Below are positions 1 through 10,649 of a stretch of DNA of 64,000 nt, piece after piece (position 1 is the first letter of the stretch; each line of letters opens with the position of its first letter). This DNA comes from Bdellovibrionales bacterium. Lineage in GTDB: Bacteria > Bdellovibrionota > Bdellovibrionia > Bdellovibrionales > UBA1609. Location: contig JADJNU010000002.1 of NCBI GenBank assembly GCA_016714165.1, forward strand, positions 1-64,000, given 5' to 3'. The notes under the pieces were generated by a model. That model did no database searches, was not told where the DNA came from, and saw only the letters and a list, made by a program, of their open reading frames with translations. The translations under genes and the position numbers were made by a program.

Positions 1-3000
1 AAGAGCCAATTTTGTATTCCCATGGGACCAAGGCAGAGAAGATGCAATGTCCTCATTCATCCAGCGAAGCTAAACCAACTTATTGACAACAGGCAGAAGC
101 TCAGGAGGAACAAGAAAGACAATCTGTTCTCCACGAAGCTGCCCTGTCGCTGCCTTATTCAGAAGCTTCTCAAGGGGAAGGAATAGGGCCATCTCATCTG
201 CTATAAAGACCCGAGCTTCCAAGGGCTTTTGAGATCATCTGGAACCTTTCCAGATTTTGGTGGCCAAATCGTCCAACTCGATGTCAAAAAATCATAGTTC
301 ATAGAAAATCGATCCAACAGTCCAAAATCGCGCGCTTGTTTATGGCGACTTTGGATCTGTCTCCATTCATTCATTGTAACAATCATCAAGCCAGTTGGAG
401 TCGTGTATTTTCCCTTCAATTTCTTCAGTCCATTTGGAGTCTTCGCTCTCCCTCCAGAAACGACAAGAGACAAAAAATCAGATGGAGTTTTGGGATTCTC
501 ACCAGGAAAACGAACACGAGGATCCTCCATTGCGTCTTCGCCTTCCTCATTTTGGCTCACTGTCAACGCCTCAAGTTCATCACTTCTCCGCTCGTGATCC
601 CCTTCAGCTTCGACAGGAGCGCGAGTTGCCACCTCATAGGTAGATAGCAGGCTGGGTTCAAGCAAAAAAATCCTTTTCCAGCTCCTCCTGAGCTCTCCCG
701 GCCTTGAATAGCACCCATCTCATCCGCAATCTCGACGTCATCAAGCGTTTCATCCGCCAAGTAATAACCAATTTTTGTATTACCCAACGAAAATTTGCCC
801 TTTTTTCCCAGAAGCTTTTTAAGCATGGCCCGCTTAAACCCTTCCTTGAGCGAGGGCTCAACGATCACCACTTCAATTCGATTTGCGAACGTTTTCTGTT
901 CGACATATCTATCCAGAAAGGCATCAAAGCCTTCAAATAAAGCCGACTCTCCCGCTAAATTGGTCTTTCCGGGAACTTCCTCCCCGATCCGTTTGGCTTC
1001 GGGCTTTCGCCAGTCTCAGATCCGGCCTTTTCGGTCTTCTCGCCCTTTTAGGCAATCCTGAATCCGAAATCCTGCTGGCCTTATCGAACACATCATCCAT
1101 CCCTTTGACTCTCGAACGCAGATGACCAGCACCCAGACCTCCAAACCCCCCCTCGACTCAGCCTTTATTAGCATAGCCTACATCTGTATCCTTATTCCCT
1201 CAGCCGCACGAAGATTAGCAAGAGCCGCGTTTCTGGGAACAACATACTTATCGGGTTCCAAAAGCTTTCTCACCTTTATCTCTGAAGACAAAAACCCGAC
1301 GGAAGGATCATCAACCCAATAATACCGCCCCTCCGCATCGACGGCCAAGTGTCTCTTATACTCAGAGGCTGCAACAAAGCTACGAAACACAGTTTTCTTG
1401 TCCGAGGTTGCTAACTGAAGTTTTCCCTGAGCAAGGGCTGGCATATCCAAACTTCCATTGACAACAAAGACAACATTCTTCCGAACCTGGAATTTTAGAA
1501 TCTTCCCGAAAAAACAAAAGATGTGGAAGAGGTCAGAGTTTCCCTTCTCTCCTTGCACAATCTTACTGTAAACAAAACTCTGATAGGGGAGGTCGAAGCT
1601 AACTTGCTTAAAAACAGGATTCGCTGACCCATCCTGCATAGGAGTTGCGACAATCCCTAAACTAAATGACTTTGCAGCTTCAGCAGAGCGACCTGAAGTA
1701 TTCTTCGCCGTGGAAAAAAGGAAGGAGACTAATTCTAACTGATTTGAAGTTATCTCTGGTCACACGAGGAAACTGAAGGATGCGTTCTTCCAAGGTGTGC
1801 TGAACAAGCCTGGTCGATCTGTCTATCCGGCTAATCAGAGGTCGTCCCAATGCCTCCAACTTCAAATATCTGTCGTCTCCCAACGGCTTGAGAACCATCA
1901 GCTGGCCTCGTATAGGACCAAAATCCAGTGTAGTCCTTGGGCGCACCTGTTGGGTCATACTGAATAAAATGAAGCTGATTAAGCAATATTGGCGTCTCTA
2001 GCTGAGAACGCAGATAGACCTGAGGTCCAAATTCGGTCTTCGGTACATCCAATCCCAAACCATTTTTTATCAGCCTCGTATAAGGTACGGACAGAGGAGA
2101 ACTCGAGTCTGACTTCTTGATGCAACACGAAAGAAGCTCACAACAGCCTGCCCCCCTACCACTTTCCGCCGCTGAGGCGATTTTCTTTCAAATAGGCGGC
2201 TGCTCCAGAACTGGAGTGACGTTATCAAAAACGGTCACCAGGTCGAGCTAGTTCAAGCCTGAGTATCATTTCTTTCGCTGTGATATAGGGAGTGTTCTCC
2301 ATGAGAACTTCGGCTTGTAAAAGCCCCAAAGATCCAGTTTCTTCAATAACAACGTTCCAGACAGAGCCATATTTGGCCCGGATCCTTTCTTGCTGATAAG
2401 AGGAAAGAATGGACAATTCTGGATCCAAACCGAAAAGTTCCAGCTCTGATCATCTCTATTTGCGCGTTGGGAACGAGGATCTTATCTAAGAATCCATCTC
2501 TGAGATCCAGGCTCTGAAAAATCTTCGAGTCGGAAACTCTCACAGCCAAATTTGGATTGCCATTACTAAAAAACAATATCGCAGATTGGTGACTGACAGC
2601 CACGCCATCACCCACTCCTCCGTCCCAACTCAATCCACTTATCAAGTACTTTCCCGATTTAGGATCGCGATCAATTCCAAAATCCCCCAACGACCTCGCC
2701 TTGGCCGTTTCTTTGTCGAGAAAAGTGATCTGCCCGCCAGATATCATCGCCGTGGTCTGCCCTCGACTTAATTCATGAGGAATATCCACAAGCCTATAGC
2801 TGCGAGAAAATGGGTCGTAAACTAAGCCGAGTTGGCCCCAAGATTCGCTGACCACTGGGTCAATGGGATATTCATTTAATGAGTAGGCTCCAGTAGCGGG
2901 GTTGTAGACGGGAACGCCCGCGAATGGGAATGGAACAGAGTCAACGAGTTTCCCTTCTGTGTTTTTAACCTTTCCCGATTCGATACGAGACATGACACCA

Positions 3001-3757
3001 TTCTGATCTTCAGCACGGTAGCGTGCATCCTTGCGTTCTCCACAACAAGGGGTGACAGAACGGTGAAGTCGTTTCCACTATTTCAAGGGAGAGGTGCATC
3101 CTCTCCAACTGTTTCGTGGTCATGTATTCGTAGCCCAAAACGACGGCGCGATCATCCCACAGCTACCTTCTCTCCACCAGAAGAGAGGGGGCACTAAAAG
3201 GCAAACGTAACTCCATTACCCAAAAAACTGTCAACTTTGACGGAGATCAAAAGCAGCCGCTCCGACACAGATCCCCGAAATCGAGTTCCCACATCATAGA
3301 TCATGATCTCATCAGGGTGTTCAAGACGAGGCAGATCGATCGACTTCCCGCTCAGGACGTCAACCAGGCCTATCCCAGCAGGACCCTTTCCCCAATAAAG
3401 GTAGGACTTTATTCTTGGGATTGGAATTGTAATTGAATAGAGTGAGACGCCCATCGATCAATGTCAGAGCTTCATTGGAAGAGCCGATGCCTCCTGAAGG
3501 GACTCAAAGCTAGGATCCCCTTGTACGCCCGATGAACCCCGGTGGGGCTGCCGGGAACAAGAAGGTCCAATTCCCCTGTTTTCGCGTGCAGCTTATAAAT
3601 CCCAGAGGGCATGTCCTCCGACTCGCCCCCATTCGTCACAACCTCGAAGATTTCGGCACCTTTGGGAAGAATAAGTGAACCGAGCGGCCTCTGAATTGAG
3701 AGTATGGATCAAGACACCAATCCAACTAAAAGACCGAAAACCGAAAAACCCTTGCAT
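1..3757 (-). pseudogene. Decayed large exported protein gene, runs off the left edge
   Basis: I do not recognise the family. An ATG at 3757 has a GAGG ribosome site seven bases upstream and begins a hydrophobic N-terminus (MQGFFGF). From there the coding trace runs left across all three minus frames: open stretches at about 3454-3194, 2993-2343, 2428-2225, 2058-1680, 1639-1178, 871-563 and 665-201, and on to base 1, where another in-frame stop occurs. The middle part has repeated short strands with Gly and Asp turns (for example FDPF-type and LxDG-type turns), suggesting a beta-propeller or similar fold. The part below 900 has AAA+-like features, such as MIVTMNE followed by GLLDRF, and near base 190 FIADEM. 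At least eight frame changes are needed, so it is a pseudogene or a badly sequenced stretch. Function unknown. Confidence 0.55.
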
Positions 3758-3861
3758 CACTTATCCTCACCCTAAAATAATTTTAAATACAATAAACCTC
3801 TTCCCTCGTCGGCGCTGAACTATTGAAACAACTTCTTCTGAAGTCGACCTCGAAGCCGCCT

Positions 3862-6075
3862 TTAAGGTGCCTCGCTATCCCTATTTATCAGCTTCTCAGC
3901 CCTCATCTGAGCCACAAATCCAACAGCTTGCTGAAAAGGCCGCAACGTCATATCCATATTTAGAAAGCATCCGTTCGCTTCTTCCAACCTGTTCAACAAT
4001 CGCTGGATCATTGGTTTCACCGCGATAATACGTATCAAAGGCTGAAATGTAATCGGCCGTTCTTGAATCCTCATCGGCAAGAAATTGTCTGACCGCTTCC
4101 ATCAGTTTTGCATCACGAACGCTTGCTTTGCCGGCACCCTTGATTGTTCTGAGCAGAAACTTGGGCTCAAATCTCACGTTGTTCTTTGCTGGTAAATGGC
4201 AAAAATCCTCTGCAACCGATCCTTATTGATAGCAATCTTTGAGCACCTGAGTCGCTACTGACGTAGTCGGCTTCTGGATAATTCGCGAGCTCAATTAACT
4301 CCCTTGATATTTCATCATAAATGCGGTCAGATTTTTCGCCTTCGCCAGAGATAATAATCCGAACGTCATTTGCAAGACGCGGTAAAAGCATTTCAAACTT
4401 GATTCTTCTGCGGAGACTCTGCCAGTGAGCTCTCGTTTCGAATTTCTCTGGTTTGATCTTTGAAGAATCTAAAAGCTCCTGAAATGCAATATCTGCCAAC
4501 AGAGGTGTAATCGCTATGTTCTTTTCTTGAGAGACTTGAACGACATAGCGAAGCCATGTTTCCATATCTCGCGAGGTAATGCCCTGATCGCCTTCATTGA
4601 GCAAAAGATGCATCCTGGAAAGCTCAACCAATTCTGCATCACTGCTTGGATCAATCTCTCCGAGAATCACTTTCAACCCGTAAACGGGATCCAGAAACTG
4701 ACTTGGATTCGCGGTGACTAGACTGAGTTCGGACTGATGTTTTCTTAGGCTAGAACATCTACAACCATCCTGGTTGCGGATGCTAACCAAGACATATAGT
4801 TCAGAGTCAAAGGGCTCACCAGCGTCCCTCGGTTTACTCCCTTATAGTAGAGCGCATATCGTCGATAGGGCTGTCGCAGTCTTGCCTTCCGCATCTGGAA
4901 GCGGATAAATATCTAATGCGTTATAGGGTACTCTCTCATTTGACTCAAGCGCACGCATCTCGAACATGTGGGCCCCAATTTGCCTTGTAACCGCAATTTG
5001 CTCGATTTGGTCCGGCGAAATGAGCAGGTTCATGTGGTTCTTTTCGGCCCGATCAAGGGAAGCCTTCAAAGCTTGATCTTCACTCGCTTTAGTTATGCTC
5101 TCGTTGTTGGATGTCCAGATGACAAGGCTATCGGTCAATACTGCCTGCCCATAATCTGTCTGAACAATCCCATTCTGCACAACCTCAAGAAGAGCATTGA
5201 GCATATCAGGTCCGTTCCGGTACAACTCATCAACCCCAACAGGGCGACCATCAGCCCTAAAGAAACTACCTGTATAGTCAGTAGCCAAGGGATGGTTGGC
5301 GCCGAGATTCGCGGCATTCCTCATATTCGGAGAAGCAAAAATTCTGGTTAAGTTTGCCTCTAAGGGTTGCGCACGAATCATCAAAGGCTCCTTAGATTCA
5401 GCTACAACCGAAGCACGCGGCACGATCACGACATGTTCATTGAGTTTTCCTAAAAACCAAAGATATTCCTCACGACTCAGATCATCGATACTGCCTGTAC
5501 CAAGCCTATATTTAGGAAAATAATGGTGAAAAACTCGACAGGCCTTCGCTTGAAGAGAGGATCACGCGATCTCTGAGGAGGCGTCGAATAAATCAAAGCC
5601 GCAGCCCTTTCTGCCGAATTCATAACAAGAAAGGGAACCTCACAGCTGGATTTTCAGCTAAATCCACCTGACTTCCCAATCTGAGAAAATCCGATAGCTC
5701 AAATAAAATCTGGGCAGTCTCACTTGATGGGTCTACGCCGCGGCCGCTGGCTTTTCTGCTCTTGCGGGCTTTGTAGTGCCTGTCTTGGCCGGCTTGTCGA
5801 CGGGCGATTTATCTAACGTGGCTCACCTTTCGCTGCTGACGCAACTTTCTTTCGGCACGCTCCAGCGGCCTTCTTGGGGGTCTCAACTGAGGGCTGCGAC
5901 ACCTCGGATGGCGTCGTCGGTTCATCTGCACCAAATCCAGACTGCGGCAACAATACTTGGGCTCCAAAGAGACTGATAACAAGCCACTTTCCCAAGATGC
6001 TTTTACTTGATTCACTTTTTGCGAAACTGAATTTTGTCTAAAAGACAAAAGACCCTGCCCACGATTGCCCATCAT
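3862..6075 (-). pseudogene. Decayed exported gene: signal peptide, Ala/Lys/Pro-rich linker, AAA+-like domain
   Basis: The start is ATG 6075, with a strong AAGGAG site six bases before it. Two frame changes close to the start (near 5995 and 5820) separate this N-terminus from a hydrophobic signal segment (GKWLVISLFGAQVLL, cleavage near GFGA-DE) and then a linker rich in Lys, Pro and Ala. Open stretches follow at about 5765-5430 (itself frameshifted), 5429-4842, 4790-4167, 4177-3896 and 4080-3862. The 5429-4842 piece reads like an AAA+ core: an ELYRNGPDMLNALLEVVQNG segment followed by LVIWTSNNE, reminiscent of the PrkA kinase-like ATPases. No intact Walker A motif is visible. That the linker and the ATPase part form one gene is my inference from continuous reading once the frame is corrected. 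It lies 104 bases upstream of the next decayed gene on the same strand. Confidence 0.5.
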
Positions 6076-6691
6076 GAGTTCTCCTTTACCCGTTTTGCTG
6101 CTCTTGTTTCAATTAACCTAACCCTGGGGCATGAACTATTGCCATTAGGTACCGATGGTCAAGGCAAGCACCCAAGATGAATTTTTTTCTAGAACAATCA
6201 ATTTTGCCTATGTGTAAAAAGATACCAAATGATAATTTGAAGTTATGAGTGTCATTAGAGCACTGCTCAAATAACTGGAACTGGCCTGCTTGATTGTTGT
6301 TCCAAACTCCAAGGGAGCCTGGCTGAACTAAATCTCAGGAATTCAGGATCTTCAAACATGCGTCCGGCAGCAGCGCTCCGGTGTGAGCACTGCAGCCGAA
6401 CTCCTGGTGGATTTGGTTCAGCCACGCACGGATCAACAACTTTGCGAAGGCTTGCGGCCAGCCGCTGTATTGACTCATTTGGGCCTTTGTTGGCCTGAGG
6501 TCTTCGAAATGGTGGTGGATAGTGAGGAATTTCATCAGAGTTTTGATACAAATTTGTTAAATTTGATGTTCGGAGAATCTCATTTCTGTATTCCTGCCTC
6601 ATTACGTGGCAGGCTGATATTGTCTCGTCTGAATTATGGATGTTGCTTGCAAATGATTGAGAGATTTCAAGTAAACAAAGGGAGTAAATCC
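6076..6691. other. Gene-poor interval
   Basis: About 600 bases between the decayed block and a small exported protein. Short open frames occur on both strands (minus 6602-6267 and 6535-6335, plus from 6383), but none has a convincing ribosome site, signal peptide or familiar motif. I see no tRNA, strong hairpin or repeat here. Confidence 0.4.
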
Positions 6692-7004
6692 ATGAGGATG
6701 ATTCAGTATTTTAAGCAAGAGAGTATAGTGTGGGGCTCGCTGTTCGGCGTTCTGCTTTTGATAGCAAGTCTGAAGTTTCAATCGAGTTGTAGCAAAGAAC
6801 CTGCCTCAGATCTTCAATCGATTGCTCCTCAAACCTACCTGAAGCTCAAGAACAGAAAGCTTGTCAAGGCAACGAAAGCCAAGTTCTCTAAACGAAAATG
6901 GAAATTCTAAAAGATCATATTCTCAACAATCACGTGCGAAGGCAGAGAAGAAGTCGGCCTCTGACAGGCTCGTCGGCTTCCTAAGGGGTGGCATTCACGA
7001 CTAG
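6692..7004 (+). pseudogene. Small exported basic protein, apparently frameshifted
   Basis: The ATG at 6692 follows a GGGAG site. The visible frame gives 72 residues ending at 6910: a short basic start, a hydrophobic segment around residues 15-27 (GSLFGVLLLIASL), an S-S-C-S motif that could be a weak lipobox, and a Lys/Arg-rich tail. If one A is removed from the AAAA run near 6895, the frame continues as another Ser/Lys/Arg-rich stretch and stops at 7004. That is only 10 bases from the frame-corrected end of the convergent gene, which makes the longer reading attractive. The function is unknown. It may be a small membrane-anchored or lipoprotein-like basic protein. Confidence 0.4.
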
Positions 7005-7013
7005 GAGCCAGAA

Positions 7014-7947
7014 TCAAGTGCTAGCGAGATCGATTTCAAGAAGTTCTGAATAGCCACCGGAATAGTTCGCTGCCCCTGAAAATCCCATCGCTAGGAAGTG
7101 CCATCGTCACGGCTGCCGACCGCACTCCATTGTCACTTATCGCAATTACGCGATCCTTAAATTGAATGCCGATGGCCCGAAGCTTATCTCTCATGGGAAG
7201 GTGTGGACGCCCGTCTGGTTGAAAAAAATCTCTCCACTCAATATTGATAGCTCCCAAATCGGGCGCACTATATTCAGAATTTCGCCCCTTCTTCCGAAAA
7301 TATTCAGCTTTTGATCTGACGTCTATAAGATAAATCTTTTCTCCCAATTTCTTCTTCCCAAAAACAGCATTCTCAACTTCGTTTTGGCTTGCCTCCACAG
7401 TAGATTTTATATTCGGCTCCCAATAATCAGCATTTTTACGTGGAGGAGTTTCAACATTGGTAAGTCCCTTGGCAAAAGCTTCAATATCTGCGATTTGAAT
7501 ATTCGTCACTCCTAGATAAAAGAGAGTCCAAGCCAGACGGCCCTCATCGCCTTTTCCCTTTAAACCATTTCCCAAAACCAAAACTGGCGTTGAAGAATGC
7601 ACCCCCAATAGCGCCAAACGGCGAGCAAACCGCTGAAAACTCGGTTGAAGCCTTCCCGGAGTTGCACTCCTCCCGTCAACGAACTCCTGCCAGCTGAGAG
7701 GAATAGAGCCCGGCACATGGGCCATTGTATAATCAAAGCGGCTTCGAGTGTCGATGACAACAAGTTCATCGCTCAGCACAACTGGTGCGCTCATGCGAGA
7801 ACTAAGGACCTTTAAATCCAAATTCTGATTTTCTGTGACTCGAGTGGGCGCCGAAGTTTGGCAGCCACCAAGCAGGAAAATAAAAACCAGCTGAATAACG
7901 AGTGAGGAACCTGAGACAGAAATAAAACGATTTTTACAAATATCCAT
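7014..7947 (-). pseudogene. Tandem rhodanese-like lipoprotein, C-terminal frameshift
   Basis: The protein starts at 7947 with a signal peptide ending in L-L-G-G-C (Cys29), so it should be a lipoprotein. Two rhodanese-fold halves follow. The first has VVIDTRSRFDY and an expected catalytic loop that reads LGNGLKGKGDE; the second has IYLIDVRSKAEY and a loop reading SDNGVRS. The active-site Cys of sulfurtransferases is missing from both (second loop Asp in place of Cys). As read, the frame stops at 7036 after an unlikely tail. Removing one base near 7090 restores LAMGFSGAANYSGGYSELL, a typical rhodanese end, with a stop at 7014. It is the last gene after the aldolase and lysS on the same strand, 40 bases from lysS. 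A binding or structural role is more likely than sulfur transfer. Confidence 0.65.
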
Positions 7948-7987
7948 TTACCCAAGCCCCACATATTTGACTTGACTCACGATCACT

Positions 7988-9508
7988 CTACTTGTGCTTC
8001 ATCGTGGGAAAGAAAATAATATCACGAATGCTGGGCTGATCCGTCAGAATCATGACCAGACGTTCAACTCCAAGTCCAACTCCCCCTGTCGGAGGCATTC
8101 CCACGTCAATCGCATGAATAAAATCTGAATCCATCGGTTGGGCTTCTTCATCTATCAGACGAAGACTTTCCTGTTCTTTTAGTCTCTCAAGTTGATCTTC
8201 TGGGTCATTCAACTCGGTATAAGCATTTCCCAATTCCATGCCTGCCACAACCGGTTCAAATCTCTCGACCAAGCCTGATTCAGATCGATGCTTCTTCGTT
8301 AAGGGAGAAACCTCGACGGGAAAATCCAGTATAAAGGTTGGCTGCCAGAGATGCTTCTCAACAGTCAGCTCAAAGGCCTCCATAATCATTTCACCACGAC
8401 GTGGTTGATTCTTAAAATCTGAACCCAATGATTTGATCTTTTCAAATAATGCTTCATCCGACAACTTGGCAGGATCAAATCCGCCATACTCCTTGATTCC
8501 ATCCAAAACTCTCAATCTGCGCCAGGGCGGAGTAAAATCCAATTCCTTGCCTTGATAAACAAGCGTTTTAGAACCTCTTACGTTCTCACAGACGGTTGCA
8601 ACAAGCTCTTCAAACTGTATCATTTGATCTTTGTAGTCAGTGTAGGCCTCATAATACTCTAACATCGTAAACTCAGGATTATGAGAGCGATCAATACCTT
8701 CGTTCCGAAAATTCTTAGAAACTTCGTAAACTTTGTGAAGCCCCCCCACGATTAACCTTTTTAGATAGAGTTCAGGAGAGATCTTAAGAAAAAGCTTCAT
8801 GTCGAGAGCACGATGGTGGGTTGAAAAGGGATAGGCAGCTGCCCCTCCGTAAATGGGCTGAAGAACAGGAGTTTCTACTTCCAAAAATCCCCTTCCATCC
8901 AGAAATTTTCGAATTTCCCGAATGATTCGGGAGCGCATTTCAAAAACTCGACATGATTCTGGACTCATAATGAGGTCTAAATGGCGATGACGATACTTGA
9001 TCTCAATGTCGGCCACGCCGTGGAATTTCTCAGGTAAAGGCTCAAGTGATTTACAAAGAATTGTAAAGGACTTCGCATGCACTGAAAGTTCTCCCTTTTG
9101 GGTTTTAAATACAAAACCCGTCAATCCCACATGATCACCGATATCAATTAACTCAAAAGCCAGTCTGTCATTCTCGCACAACTCCTGAACCCGCACATAA
9201 ACTTGAATAGAACCGCTCTGATCCTTCAAGTTAAAAAATGAAGCCTTGCCCATGTCTCTCTTGGTCATCAGCCGACCGGCAATAACGACTACTTCTGTTT
9301 CTTCCTTTCTTCCCGGTTCAAAGTGGCCAAATTTCTCGCAAATATACCCCGCTTCGTGAGTGGGTTTAAAGTTATGAGGGAAGGGATCTATCCCTTTTGC
9401 GCGAAGCAAATGGAGCTTTCTTCTTTTCTCAGCTCGCAAAGGATTTTCTCTCTCCGGTCCGGTCGCAGCCGCATCCTCGCTGTTCTCTGAACTCGTTTGA
9501 TCTTTCAT
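7988..9508 (-). CDS. lysS: Lysyl-tRNA synthetase, class II
   Basis: Charges tRNA-Lys with lysine in the cytoplasm. The 506-residue length is normal for bacterial LysS. An N-terminal anticodon-binding OB fold is seen around residues 70-170 (VVVIAGRLMTKRDMGKASF). The class II core follows: motif 2 as FRNEGIDRSHNPEFTMLEYY near residue 270 and motif 3 as GLGVERLVMIL near residue 480. The C-terminus is intact (DIIFFPTMKHK). It begins 30 bases after the aldolase stop on the same strand, and the rhodanese-like lipoprotein follows, so the three probably share a transcript. Confidence 0.96.
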   Translation of the reverse strand: MKDQTSSENSEDAAATGPERENPLRAEKRRKLHLLRAKGIDPFPHNFKPTHEAGYICEKFGHFEPGRKEETEVVVIAGRLMTKRDMGKASFFNLKDQSGSIQVYVRVQELCENDRLAFELIDIGDHVGLTGFVFKTQKGELSVHAKSFTILCKSLEPLPEKFHGVADIEIKYRHRHLDLIMSPESCRVFEMRSRIIREIRKFLDGRGFLEVETPVLQPIYGGAAAYPFSTHHRALDMKLFLKISPELYLKRLIVGGLHKVYEVSKNFRNEGIDRSHNPEFTMLEYYEAYTDYKDQMIQFEELVATVCENVRGSKTLVYQGKELDFTPPWRRLRVLDGIKEYGGFDPAKLSDEALFEKIKSLGSDFKNQPRRGEMIMEAFELTVEKHLWQPTFILDFPVEVSPLTKKHRSESGLVERFEPVVAGMELGNAYTELNDPEDQLERLKEQESLRLIDEEAQPMDSDFIHAIDVGMPPTGGVGLGVERLVMILTDQPSIRDIIFFPTMKHK

Positions 9509-9537
9509 AAAACAACCTTTCCCTCAATCAATTCGGA

Positions 9538-10464
9538 TTACTCAGCCGCGCCTGCAAAAATATCCATTACCTTGTGAAGAATCTGAATGGACTCGTTCTT
9601 TGGGCGTTGAAACGCGTTTCGTCCCATGATGCTACCGAATGCGCCACCCTGGGCAAGACCTCGCACCTCAGTGAGGAGCTCATCGTTGGATTTCGCCTCA
9701 CCTCCGCTAAAGATCACAACTCGTTTTCCGTTAAAAGCCGAGTCGAGCACATGGCGAGTGCGATCCGCCATTGTTTCAATTTTAATATTCATTTCTTTAT
9801 AAACTTTGCGCGCCGCCTCTTGCTCAACGTAAGAAGTTGGAGGTTTCACCTTGATGATATGAGCGCCAAGTTGGGCAGCAATTTGAGCACAGTAGGCAAT
9901 GACATCAATCCCCGTCTCGCCCTGTTTAGACAGATCTGTACCGCGGGCATAGGCCCAAACAACCACAACCAATCCTGCCTGCTTGGCCAAACGGGAGGCC
10001 GCCGCGATTTCTTCATACATCGCTTTTCGCTTTTCGCTTCCCGGATAAATGGTGAAACCAATCGCCGAACAGCCCAATCTCAGTGCGTCCTCTACAGAAG
10101 AAGTGAGCGCTGAAATGGGAGAGCCCTTTACTTCGAAAAGTGTCTCTGAATTGTTGATCTTTAAAATCAATGGAATTTCTCCAGCGTAATCCCGAACGCA
10201 AGCTTCGAGGGAACCCAGTGGCGCCGCATACGCATTGCAACCGGATTCAATGGCGAGTTGCATGTGATAGGCTGGATCATAGCCATCTGGATTCTTGGCA
10301 AAACTTCGAGCTGGACCATGTTCAAAGCCCTGGTCGACGGGAAGAATCACCATCTTACCCGAGCCTCCCAAGCGACCGTGATTCAAGAGCCTTGCCATAT
10401 TTGCTAAAACTCCAGGATTCTCACTCCCATACCAACTCAAAATCTCCCTAACTCTTGGTGTCAT
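9538..10464 (-). CDS. Class I fructose-bisphosphate aldolase, DhnA type
   Basis: Cleaves fructose 1,6-bisphosphate to two triose phosphates using a Schiff-base lysine. The protein has 308 residues, with the family's ILPVDQGFEHGP motif near residue 40 and the catalytic-lysine segment HIIKVKPPT near residue 200. A phosphate-binding stretch VVIFSGGEAKSNDE is followed by GSIMGRNAFQRP, as in archaeal-type (FbaB/DhnA) aldolases. It is the first gene of the aldolase-lysS-rhodanese run and is divergent from the MFS gene, so its promoter should lie in 10465-10649. The family is confident; the exact sugar-phosphate substrate is inferred. Confidence 0.9.
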   Translation of the reverse strand: MTPRVREILSWYGSENPGVLANMARLLNHGRLGGSGKMVILPVDQGFEHGPARSFAKNPDGYDPAYHMQLAIESGCNAYAAPLGSLEACVRDYAGEIPLILKINNSETLFEVKGSPISALTSSVEDALRLGCSAIGFTIYPGSEKRKAMYEEIAAASRLAKQAGLVVVVWAYARGTDLSKQGETGIDVIAYCAQIAAQLGAHIIKVKPPTSYVEQEAARKVYKEMNIKIETMADRTRHVLDSAFNGKRVVIFSGGEAKSNDELLTEVRGLAQGGAFGSIMGRNAFQRPKNESIQILHKVMDIFAGAAE

Positions 10465-10649
10465 TTATTGCCCCTTAGCGAAAATTATCAAACCTGTCGA
10501 TTGCAGTGGAAACCACAAACACAAATATCTGACGTTTTTTTAGAATTACGAACCTAATCATAGTGACCTACTAAATCAAGTAAAAGAGGGCCGCAACATA
10601 GAGAAGCTCTGCTGGATTTCATGATCTGTTTCATTCATAATGTTCCTCT

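Noticed and set aside
6267..6602. Possible transposase or integrase remnant on the minus strand
   Set aside because: No DDE, HTH or terminal inverted repeats are recognisable.
9574..10113. 179-codon plus-strand frame opposite the aldolase gene
   Set aside because: Lies wholly antisense to a clear aldolase, with no ribosome site or motif.
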